In this document: positions 54,517 to 61,051 of the stretch, piece after piece
Position numbering within the stretch: the stretch's first letter is position 1
Layout: each line of letters starts with the position of its first letter
Assembly (NCBI GenBank): GCA_029580855.1
Contig: JAKPQH010000101.1
Coordinates: 1 to 61,051 of the forward strand
From: a bacterium
Lineage (GTDB): Bacteria > Methylomirabilota > Methylomirabilia > Methylomirabilales > 2-02-FULL-66-22
DNA: 61,051 nt
Direction: 5' to 3'
Made by a program: the position numbers and the translations under genes
The notes under the pieces: generated by a model
What the model saw: only the letters and a program-made list of their open reading frames with translations
Database searches by the model: none
Told to the model about the DNA's origin: nothing

Positions 54517-56961
54517 TCAGGATAACACGCGGGGGGGACCCGCGCAAACGTCCGCCGTCCGCGTGGCCGACAGCAATTTCAGACAGTGGCCGCCCCAAGC
54601 GTCCCGCGGCACAAACCGCATGGGCCGCGTCGCCCCGGCCAGCCACAACGGCACCTGGTCGGCGTAGTGCCGCGACCGGAAATCGCCCGAGACGCCTCCG
54701 GCGACCACCCAGCGCGATGCCTCCGGCGCTCCGAGGTCCAAGATCTGCCGGTAGCTGGGCCCCACCGCGACCTCGAACGATGCCGTCAGAGGGAAGGCGC
54801 CCAGATTCACGGTCATACCGTCCCCGGGCCGCGGGATTGGCCCGCGGTTGAGCCGGAGCAACCAGGCCAGCAGCCGCGCCACGCGGGGCGTGCCCCGCCC
54901 GAACATGTGATAAAAGGTCAAGCGGTGGAGATCGCCCCAGCGCCACGCCGACGGCTCGGATCCCCACCGGCCGGATGCGGCATCCCACGCGGCCGCCAGG
55001 CATGCCTCGACAGCCGCCGGGGTGCCCCCCGGAAAGACGATGGGATCTCCGGTCAGAAACGCCGTGTCGACGGCCGGGACGGCCAGGTGGAGCATGGAGA
55101 GGTAGCGCGCGAAGAGGCCAGGCGCCCGCGGCTCCACCACGGGGCGGACGCATTGCTGCAAGAGTTCGCGATAGAAGAGGTGGTACAGCGCCGCGGCGGC
55201 GCTGTCCGTCTCCATCCGGCAGTCCCACGCCAGCAGCAGATCCGCCGCCTGCTGCGCGCGCGGGTCCGCCAGTCCCCCGCGCAGCGGCCGGATGAGGCGC
55301 GCCACGAGTCCGGCCGCCTGCACGGAGCGCACGTCGGCCTGGATCTCGGCCATGTCCGCAACCGTGGCGCCACGGACCGCGCCCAGGAGCGACGCGATCC
55401 GCGTCGCGCGGTACGGCGGCTCCCAGAAGCCTCGCGCCAGGCCGGGCGGCAGCGTCCCGGCAACACGGTTGTTGGCCGTGACGACGTAGCCGTCCCTGGG
55501 ATTCACCATTCGGGGATGCTCGGCCCACGACAGATATCCTCCCCAGGCGTGCTCCGGGCGCGACCCGTCCAGGACGGGCGGCAGCGTCTCGGCGCGCGGG
55601 CGCCGGGGAAACTTCCCCGCGCAGAAATAACCGATGGCGCCTTCCACATCCGCCACGACCAGGTTCTGTGCCGGGACAACGAACGCCTCCAGCGCCGACT
55701 CGAACTCCGCCACGCTCCCGGCCCGGTTCATCCCCAGGAGTCCGTCCCATCCATGCCACACGTCCAACCCCACCCACCGGAAGGAGGTCGGCGGCTCCCC
55801 CCCGCGCATCGGCAACAGCGGGCACAGAACCCCTTCGTGGCGCACATAGCGCAGCGTCCGGTGCACCGGATCGCGCCGATCCCGCACCCGGAAGGTCTCC
55901 TCCGCCGTTTCCAAGACCCGCCACTCGCCGTCACGGCGGTACCGCCCGCCCGAGGCGTCCAGGGTTTCGCGGTAGAAGTCGCCGTCGTCCGCCATCACGG
56001 CGGTCATGCCCCAGGCCACGCGGTCGTTGCGTCCGATGAGGACCGCCGGGATTCCCGCCATGGTGACCCCGATGACCCGGTGCGCCGGTGTGGTGAGCGC
56101 GACCGGGTACCACATGGCCGGCAGTCCGAACAGAAGGTGCGGGTCGTTGCAGAGCAGCGGCTTCCCGGAAGCCGTCCGCAGGCCGTCCAGCACCCAGCTA
56201 TTGCTCCCCGCCCCCGGCCCCAGCAGGCCCAACGCGTGTCGCGCCAGCAGGTCCAGGCCGGCGGCGTCGGCCGGCGGACAGTCCCCGAGAATGCATTGCC
56301 CGGCCGCCATCTGCGGCGGACACAGGCGTGCCAGAACGGGATCCGCCGCCAGGCGGGCCAGCACCGGTTTGGCGACAAAGGCCAAGCTCAGAAGCCAGCC
56401 GATCAGCCTACCGATGGCCAGGCAGTCCTCGGGCCGCCAGGGCTCCGGGTCGACCCCGGCCAGCAGAAACTCCGGCGCCAAGTCCGCGGGGCGACACCGG
56501 TCCACCCAGGCGTTCACACCGCGCGCGAACCCCTCCAGCACCAGCCGCCCATCCTCGCTCACGAGCGCGAACTCCTCCCGGCACACCGTCTGGATGCGGA
56601 GACTCCGGTAAAGCTCGTCGACGGCGAGGAGCGAGGGGCCGACGAGATGGAGACCCCCGCCGTTCATCGGCCGGTCGCCCGCGACCTCGGCGAGACGTCC
56701 ATAGGCCAGTCGCCGCAGCGTCTCCATCTGCCAACGGCGGTCCTGGGCCATCGCCACGCCCACGCCGAAGCCGAGGTCGGCGAGGCCCTCGGCGAAAACG
56801 TGCGGAACACCGGCCTCGTCCCGGCGGATCCATACGTCCCTCTGAAGGCCCGGCAGCTGGCACTCCCCCGCCGGCGGCCCGAGGTTCCACGGGCGGCCGC
56901 AGATGCGGCGCCAGAGACCGGCGATCACCAGGCGCGCACCGGCCAGCGCATGCCGACGCAT
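54517..56961 (-). CDS. penicillin acylase family (S45) hydrolase
   Basis: 814 residues, normal length for the Ntn-hydrolase precursor. The N-terminal nucleophile is expected at S253 in AGSNSWVLDG after autocleavage. RDEAGVPHVFAEGLADLGFGVGVAMAQDRRWQME is a typical alpha-chain pattern, cited here by its ends at 47 and 80. No obvious signal peptide, so location is unclear. Such enzymes cleave acyl amides, including homoserine lactones. It starts 8 bp after the TonB gene stop, suggesting co-transcription. Confidence 0.9.
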   Translation of the reverse strand: MRRHALAGARLVIAGLWRRICGRPWNLGPPAGECQLPGLQRDVWIRRDEAGVPHVFAEGLADLGFGVGVAMAQDRRWQMETLRRLAYGRLAEVAGDRPMNGGGLHLVGPSLLAVDELYRSLRIQTVCREEFALVSEDGRLVLEGFARGVNAWVDRCRPADLAPEFLLAGVDPEPWRPEDCLAIGRLIGWLLSLAFVAKPVLARLAADPVLARLCPPQMAAGQCILGDCPPADAAGLDLLARHALGLLGPGAGSNSWVLDGLRTASGKPLLCNDPHLLFGLPAMWYPVALTTPAHRVIGVTMAGIPAVLIGRNDRVAWGMTAVMADDGDFYRETLDASGGRYRRDGEWRVLETAEETFRVRDRRDPVHRTLRYVRHEGVLCPLLPMRGGEPPTSFRWVGLDVWHGWDGLLGMNRAGSVAEFESALEAFVVPAQNLVVADVEGAIGYFCAGKFPRRPRAETLPPVLDGSRPEHAWGGYLSWAEHPRMVNPRDGYVVTANNRVAGTLPPGLARGFWEPPYRATRIASLLGAVRGATVADMAEIQADVRSVQAAGLVARLIRPLRGGLADPRAQQAADLLLAWDCRMETDSAAAALYHLFYRELLQQCVRPVVEPRAPGLFARYLSMLHLAVPAVDTAFLTGDPIVFPGGTPAAVEACLAAAWDAASGRWGSEPSAWRWGDLHRLTFYHMFGRGTPRVARLLAWLLRLNRGPIPRPGDGMTVNLGAFPLTASFEVAVGPSYRQILDLGAPEASRWVVAGGVSGDFRSRHYADQVPLWLAGATRPMRFVPRDAWGGHCLKLLSATRTADVCAGPPRVLS

Positions 56962-56968
56962 GGCCGAG

Positions 56969-57967
56969 CTAGTTCCTCCGATACGAATACGGCGAATAGT
57001 AGCGAAAGACGGCGGAGATGTTCCAGGGTTCGTCGCCCATCTGCGGAGGGAAGGGATCGAAGGGCGCCGCGGCCTTCACCGCGCGAAGCGCCTCCTCGTC
57101 CAGCACGGGAAACCCGGAGCTCTCGACGAGCCGGATATATGTCAGCGTGCCGGTCTTGTTCAGCGTGAAGACCAGCGCCAGCTCCCCTGTCATGCCGAGC
57201 CGCTGTGCGTCTTCGGGGTAGACCCACTCGCTCTGGATGTGCCGCTTGAGTCGCGCCAGATAGTCCAGGAACCGCGGTTCGCGGCTGTCCAGGGGGACGG
57301 TTCGCCGGGCGGCGCCACCGGTATCGGCGGTGAGACCGGAGCCCAAACCCGCAATCTGTTCCCGGAGCGACGGCCCGGCCCTGGGCGCCGGGGACGTGGG
57401 GGCCGGCGGCAGACGCAACTCCGCCGGCGGACCGCCGAGGCGGAGACCGTGACGCTCCGAGGATTCTTCGCGGGGCTCGCGACCGACCTCCGCGGCGGGA
57501 GGGATCGGCTCGGGTCCGGGCGACGCGTGGACCTGCGGCGGCGCCAACGCCGGTGCGGGCGGCGCGGCGGCCGGCGGCGGGGCCGCCTCGGGAGACGGCG
57601 GCGCGGCGGTTTGTGGCCGCGGACTCGGCCGGATCGGCTCTTCCTGTGCAGCGCGCGGCACGGGGGAGACCCCCGACCCTTCGGGACGCCCGATCCGTTC
57701 GCCGCGGGACGACGGCTCGCGGGGGCCGCGCCTGGCGGGCGGCGCGGGCGGTGTCTTCGGGACAAAGCGCCGCAGCGGCTCCGGGGCGGGCCGGGGAGCC
57801 AAAACCGGAGGACTCGGCGGTGCGATGACGGGGGGCGGCTCCATCAGCCGGACCCGAAGCGGCTTGTCCAGGCGCACCGGCTGTCCGGCGATCAGCAACA
57901 GGCCCACCAGGCCGGAATGGACAGCCAGAGAAACCGCAAACGACCTGCTCAGAACCGACCGGCGCAT
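56969..57967 (-). CDS. TonB-family energy transducer
   Basis: 332 residues. One N-terminal helix (SFAVSLAVHSGLVGLLLIAG), a long Pro/Ala/Arg-rich linker (about 40-195) and a C-terminal TonB_C domain (240-325: HIQSEWVYPEDAQRLGMTG, VLDEEALRAVKAAAPFDPFPP). Couples inner-membrane motors to outer-membrane receptors. No ExbBD next to it, so it may use the TolQR or remote ExbBD. A TATAAT promoter lies 50-80 bp upstream. Confidence 0.88.
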   Translation of the reverse strand: MRRSVLSRSFAVSLAVHSGLVGLLLIAGQPVRLDKPLRVRLMEPPPVIAPPSPPVLAPRPAPEPLRRFVPKTPPAPPARRGPREPSSRGERIGRPEGSGVSPVPRAAQEEPIRPSPRPQTAAPPSPEAAPPPAAAPPAPALAPPQVHASPGPEPIPPAAEVGREPREESSERHGLRLGGPPAELRLPPAPTSPAPRAGPSLREQIAGLGSGLTADTGGAARRTVPLDSREPRFLDYLARLKRHIQSEWVYPEDAQRLGMTGELALVFTLNKTGTLTYIRLVESSGFPVLDEEALRAVKAAAPFDPFPPQMGDEPWNISAVFRYYSPYSYRRN

Positions 57968-58018
57968 CGCACCCCGCTGTGGCCTCTCCGTGTCAGTGGA
58001 AAGCTTTACCGCCCGCCG

Positions 58019-58047
58019 ATTATACGGAACGACGGGTCGGACCACAA
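58019..58047 (-). promoter_or_regulatory. promoter of the tonB-acylase operon
   Basis: On the minus strand TTGTGG (58047-58042), 17-bp spacer, TATAAT (58024-58019). Perfect -10, weak -35. The rest of the 302-bp gap 57968-58269 shows no other feature. Confidence 0.6.
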
Positions 58048-58269
58048 GCACGCCCCCACGCGCGATGCACAACGCTGCTGGGTTCGGCCCTTCCTGGTTC
58101 CCGAATCGACAAATTGCCTAAACGCGGCCCCCTGCGACCTCCGATCTTCTCACGCAGGCTGCTCCAACAGATCCGGATCCGAGGCGCGAGGCGTACACCG
58201 ATACCCATTCGGATCGGTGCGTAGGTCGCGGCGCCGCGGGTGGGTCGGCAGGCAGGCGATGGCTCTTTT

Positions 58270-59217
58270 TCAGCGGCCGGTCAGCGCATCCGACCCCGCC
58301 CCACAGACCAGCGCGCACACCGTCCGCCCCGGGGCCGGGCGGAACTTTCCGGCGCGCAACGCGGCCAGCGCCGCCGCCCCGCTCAGGTCTGTGGCGAGGC
58401 CCATCTCGAACCAGAGCCAGCGCGCCGCCTCGCGCATGTCGTCGTCGCTCACCAGGACGATCTCCGCTACGCACCGCTGTACGATGTGCAGATTGATCGG
58501 CTCCGTCTGCAGCGCCGCCAGCGTGGCGACGCCCGTCGTGATCTCCGGAAGCGCCACCACGCGGCCGGCCTCGAGGCTCGCGGACAGCGTCGGCGCGCCC
58601 GTGGGCTCGACGCCGATGATGCGGGCGGACGGGCGCAGCGCCTTGACGGTCAGACCGATGCCGCTGATGAGACCGCCCCCGCCGATGGCCACCACAAAGT
58701 CGTCCACCGCCGGCTCCTGCTCCAGAATTTCCAGCGCCGTCGTGCCCTGCCCGGCGATCACCGCGGGATCCGCGAACGGGTGAAAATAGGCGAGGCGCTC
58801 CCGTCCGGCGACCGCCAGCGCCTCCCTGTTCGCTTCGTCCCAGATGCGCCCCTTGAAGATGACCTTGGCGCCCCAGCCCTCCAACTTTTTCGCCTTTTCG
58901 AGCGACGCGCTTTCCGGGAGATACACCGTCGTCTTCGTCTTCCCGAGCCATCCCGCGTACGCCGTGGCCAGGCCGTGATTCCCCCCGGACGCCGTGATGA
59001 TGCCGCGCCGGATCTGCTCCTCGGTCAGCGACAGCAGCTTGTGCGTGGCCCCGCGCGCCTTGAACGAGCCGGTCACCTGCAGGCACTCCAGCTTCAGCAG
59101 CAGCTCCCCGTCGGGATAAGGGTCGTCCCTGAGGGCTCGGGCGCGCACCAGGGGCGTCCGGCGCACGTGCGGGGCGATGCGCGCCGCGGCTGTCCGTACC
59201 TCTTCGAGAGTGATCAT
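58270..59217 (-). CDS. threonine dehydratase / serine racemase-type PLP enzyme
   Basis: 315 residues. Fold-type II PLP enzyme with lysine K53 in GSFKARGA, phosphate-binding GGGGL near 180, and ASGGNHG. It lacks a C-terminal ACT regulatory domain, so it is a catabolic-type threonine dehydratase or a serine racemase/dehydratase. ATG 59217 has GGAGAAG at 6-7 nt. A good promoter lies 80-110 bp upstream. Confidence 0.9.
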   Translation of the reverse strand: MITLEEVRTAAARIAPHVRRTPLVRARALRDDPYPDGELLLKLECLQVTGSFKARGATHKLLSLTEEQIRRGIITASGGNHGLATAYAGWLGKTKTTVYLPESASLEKAKKLEGWGAKVIFKGRIWDEANREALAVAGRERLAYFHPFADPAVIAGQGTTALEILEQEPAVDDFVVAIGGGGLISGIGLTVKALRPSARIIGVEPTGAPTLSASLEAGRVVALPEITTGVATLAALQTEPINLHIVQRCVAEIVLVSDDDMREAARWLWFEMGLATDLSGAAALAALRAGKFRPAPGRTVCALVCGAGSDALTGR

Positions 59218-59299
59218 GGCGTCTTCTCCGTATGCGGCGAAGCCGACTCCACCGTGGGATGCGTGCGCGTCGCCGTCGAGACCGGCACGCTCCCCGCAT

Positions 59300-59329
59300 C
59301 TCATATCGCTCGGCCACGCTCATTGTCAA
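59300..59329 (-). promoter_or_regulatory. promoter of the threonine dehydratase gene
   Basis: On the minus strand TTGACA (59329-59324), 18-bp spacer, TATGAG (59305-59300). Confidence 0.7.
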
Positions 59330-59332
59330 GCG

Positions 59333-59515
59333 CGCCGCCATCAGTTTCCCCGAGTTGTTGGCGTCGGCCGTCGGCACGCGACACGCGTCTCGGCGGTACC
59401 GCTCGTCCGTCGCGATTCGCCGTCACGGTTTTCTCCGCTGTCGTATCCCGCGCATCCGCGAGGCGTGGAGGGCGGAAGTCGAATAGCGAAGGGGCGTCCT
59501 CTCTTTTCGAGGACA
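59333..59515. repeat. diverged repeat, copy A (~180 bp)
   Basis: Shares ordered blocks with copy B at 60624-60810: CGCCANCAGTTTC, GTTGGCGTCGGCCG (59357), GCGACACGCG, CGGTACC, and GGGCGTCC followed by CTTTTC/CTTTCC. Immediately upstream of the threonine dehydratase promoter. Same orientation as copy B. Confidence 0.6.
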
Positions 59516-59581
59516 GATGCGGCGAAACGCTTGTCGGTGGCTGGATCCCGATTGGGAACGACGACGGCCGACCCCAACACA

Positions 59582-59612
59582 CGAAGAGCGCCGGACAACC
59601 CGGCGCTCTTCG
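59582..59612. terminator. 13-bp perfect hairpin
   Basis: CGAAGAGCGCCGG, loop ACAAC, CCGGCGCTCTTCG. Lies about 85 bp after the stop of the minus-strand gene at 59696. No U-run, so termination is possible but not certain. Confidence 0.5.
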
Positions 59613-59695
59613 TGCGGACCTATGATAAACGCCGCTCACCGCGACGGTGCCTTCGTCCGGCGCCTGGTGGCGAGGCGGCGCCCACGGGCGCCCTG

Positions 59696-60238
59696 TCAGT
59701 CGCGTGGCCGCCGATCGCAGGGGCGGACAAGCACGTACTGGCGGGCGCGCAGGTCATCCTCGAGTCGGGGGCGGCTTCGGCGATCCCGGGTCCGGCGATC
59801 GTAGGCCACGGGGTCTCGGGGTGTCCTTCGCTCGCCCTGCCGCCGGTCGAGCAGGATTTGGATTTGTCCCACGTCCCTGAATTCGTCGGCCAAAGAGCGC
59901 CACAGGTCGCACTGTTCCCGCGCGACAATGATCAGGCTGAGCACGCGCCGCTCGGTCGGCGCGCCCCCGTCGGTACCAACCCGTTTCACCGATCGGCCCT
60001 CCGCGATCAAATCGCCCCCGTCCCGGCGGATGACGGGGACTTGCGGGTCGGTGCGGGACGTGAAGAAGACCGTCGTGTGGGCATCCGCGTGCGGCCCGAC
60101 GTCCGATCCGACACCTGCGTCTCGCTTGTGCGGCAACACGGGGAGGGTGAAGGCCCCGTGGCTTCCACTGATGACCGTGACGTCTCCATCGGGATTTTCG
60201 AAGAGCGTCCGGCCCGTACTTCTGGGCCCTTCCTTCAT
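59696..60238 (-). CDS. small protein with LDRRxGERR-type basic C-terminus
   Basis: 180 residues from ATG 60238. The core about 95-135 (VLSLIIVAREQCDLWRSLADEF, IQILLDRRQGERR) followed by Arg-rich DRRTRDRRSR and a last segment LEDDLRARQYVLVRP matches a small unnamed family that I recall from GC-rich uncultured bacteria. The first 80 residues are less typical, and an internal GTG just before the core is an alternative start. No ribosome site stands out. Flanked by repeat copies A and B. Role unknown. Confidence 0.55.
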   Translation of the reverse strand: MKEGPRSTGRTLFENPDGDVTVISGSHGAFTLPVLPHKRDAGVGSDVGPHADAHTTVFFTSRTDPQVPVIRRDGGDLIAEGRSVKRVGTDGGAPTERRVLSLIIVAREQCDLWRSLADEFRDVGQIQILLDRRQGERRTPRDPVAYDRRTRDRRSRPRLEDDLRARQYVLVRPCDRRPRD

Positions 60239-60623
60239 GGTCCGCGGCGCGCGACATTCCCTGTGGCAGTAAACGTGCCGGACTCGGGTGCCGTCGCGCC
60301 GAGGACTCCTAACCTGTGAATTTTCCGCGGAACATGGTGCGTGCCGGGTGAGCACCAATGGTGCGACACGTCGGAATCCGTCGATGCAGCCTGTGCAAGA
60401 ATATGCCGGCGCCGGGGGATGAGGACCAAAGCCTGCATGGCTCCACCGCGGCAGGATTCATCCGGACGGCCGTGAGCGGCATTGCGGGCGGGACGAGAAC
60501 CACGCGGTCGGCAAGGGGCCCGTCGCGTGCCTGCGGAACACTGCTCCGTGTCGCTTGTCCGCGCCGTGGAGACCGCTGTGCACCGGAGCGGTCTCCCCGC
60601 GGCGCATTCGACTCCGGACGTGC
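60239..60623. other. intergenic, no gene recognised
   Basis: Between the small Arg-rich gene and repeat copy B. Frames here show no family resemblance and no clear promoter or RNA fold was noted. Confidence 0.45.
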
Positions 60624-60810
60624 GCACCGCCAACAGTTTCGTCGATCCGTTGGCGTCGGCCGGCGAAATGCGACACGCGCACCGGTACCACCGACCATCG
60701 TTCGAGACCCGCCATTTCGGATTTCGCCCTCGCCCCGCTCTGCGCACCCGTGAGGGGGTAGAGGACAAAAGTTAAATAAGTAAAGGGCGTCCCCCTTTCC
60801 TGACGAGGCA
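60624..60810. repeat. diverged repeat, copy B (~185 bp)
   Basis: Partner of copy A, with GTTGGCGTCGGCCG at 60649-60662 and the other shared blocks in the same order. The pair brackets about 1.1 kb with one small gene. Confidence 0.6.
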
Positions 60811-60843
60811 AAGTCAGAGAACCTCATCGTACAAGTGTCATCT

Positions 60844-60868
60844 AAGGATTCCGCAGCGCGGAATCCTT
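60844..60868. repeat. perfect 11-bp inverted repeat abutting the CRISPR-like repeat
   Basis: AAGGATTCCGC, AGC, GCGGAATCCTT. The right arm ends at the base before the repeat unit at 60869. It may be a hairpin terminator for transcription leaving the repeat, or the target hairpin of a mobile element. Confidence 0.6.
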
Positions 60869-60900
60869 GTTTCAATCCACGCGCCCGCGCGGGGCGCGAC
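60869..60900 (-). CRISPR. single type I-C-like CRISPR repeat unit
   Basis: 32 bp reading GTTTCAATCCAC at its left end and GGGGCGCGAC at its right. The reverse complement ends in GTGGATTGAAAC, and translation gives the APRAGAWIET string usual for I-C repeats. No second copy lies 60-75 bp to either side, so no array is seen within the window; a terminal or solitary repeat. No cas gene is present. Confidence 0.7.
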
Positions 60901-61051
60901 TCTCGAGAAAAAAGGTACCGGACAGTATGCCGTGGATACGTTGGAACTCGCCGGTGGAAGTCCGGCCCCGGGAGCGGGTAGCGCGCCCGGGTAGCTCGAG
61001 GGAGGTGTGCGGGGTAACCCAGAACACCGAGTTCCCTGACGAATGCTCACG
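60901..61051 (+). other. possible 5' part of a group II intron (cut by window end)
   Basis: Contains GCCGGTGGAAGTCCGGC (60949-60965), like the hairpin of group II intron domain I, and structured runs such as GCGGGGTAACCC. No reverse transcriptase is visible as the window ends. Weak identification from remembered motif style only. Confidence 0.25.

Noticed and set aside
128..60000. Many long reading frames antisense to or shifted from the genes listed
   Set aside because: At about 70% GC stop codons are rare in shadow frames; these frames are Arg/Pro-rich and match no family.
59177..60319. Plus-strand frame through the terminal gap
   Set aside because: No domain, codon pattern follows GC background and it opposes the better minus-strand candidate at 59696.
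1..61051. tRNA or rRNA genes
   Set aside because: None seen by eye in any gap; a covariance search would be decisive.

Overview
The window is a GC-rich (about 70%) chromosomal segment from a diderm, didermic-envelope bacterium. It carries a complete TolQ-R-A-B-CpoB block, TonB-type proteins and lipoproteins, but also bacillithiol genes (bshC-bshA) and a cdaA-cdaR-glmM c-di-AMP operon of the kind best known from Firmicutes. Together with a Liv-type amino-acid ABC transporter, an HpnD-like squalene/phytoene synthase and 8-bp-period spacer repeats, this suggests an uncultured lineage such as Rokubacteria/Methylomirabilota or a relative. That placement is inference; there is no rRNA or tRNA gene to settle it. 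A likely oriC lies directly upstream of dnaA near 28.1 kb.

Layout. 0-4.5 kb (minus strand) is an accessory block: a beta-sandwich/TIR-like fusion, a helical protein, a lipoprotein and a TIR protein with a beta-rich C-terminus. 4.9-9.3 kb holds an alcohol dehydrogenase, two MFS transporters and a cytidylate-kinase-like/BON protein. 9.3-22.8 kb is a long minus-strand housekeeping run: tsaE, nnr, acpS, a pdxJ homologue that has lost its catalytic residues, glmM, cdaR, cdaA, ftsH, hpt, tilS, clpB. 23-27.6 kb is the liv operon. 28-29.7 kb is oriC and dnaA. 29.8-34.5 kb is the tol operon (without pal). 34.9-37.7 kb is bshC-bshA, followed by an ABC-2 exporter pair.

40.0-48.8 kb is the most unusual part. 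Two clusters converge on a polyprenyl synthase and a geranylgeranyl-reductase-like flavoprotein. They contain two helical, phasin-like proteins, a small Cys protein, a 1236-residue PKD-repeat protein without a signal peptide, and a small protein with a segment resembling the DNA polymerase I thumb. The genes are tightly packed or overlap. Isoprenoid genes ispH and hpnD follow at 49.2-51.1 kb, so prenyl precursor supply, chain elongation, reduction and condensation sit within 10 kb.

51.2-59.2 kb carries a receiver-DHp protein without an ATPase domain, an AIR-synthase/HypE-like protein, an M50 protease, a penicillin-acylase-family hydrolase, a TonB protein and a threonine dehydratase. The last 1.8 kb is gene-poor: two diverged copies of a ~180-bp repeat flank one small gene, and a single type I-C-like CRISPR repeat abuts a perfect 11-bp palindrome. 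The last ~150 bp may be the start of a group II intron.

Promoters of TTGAC-N17/18-TANNNT type are legible in front of many operons and support the strand layout.
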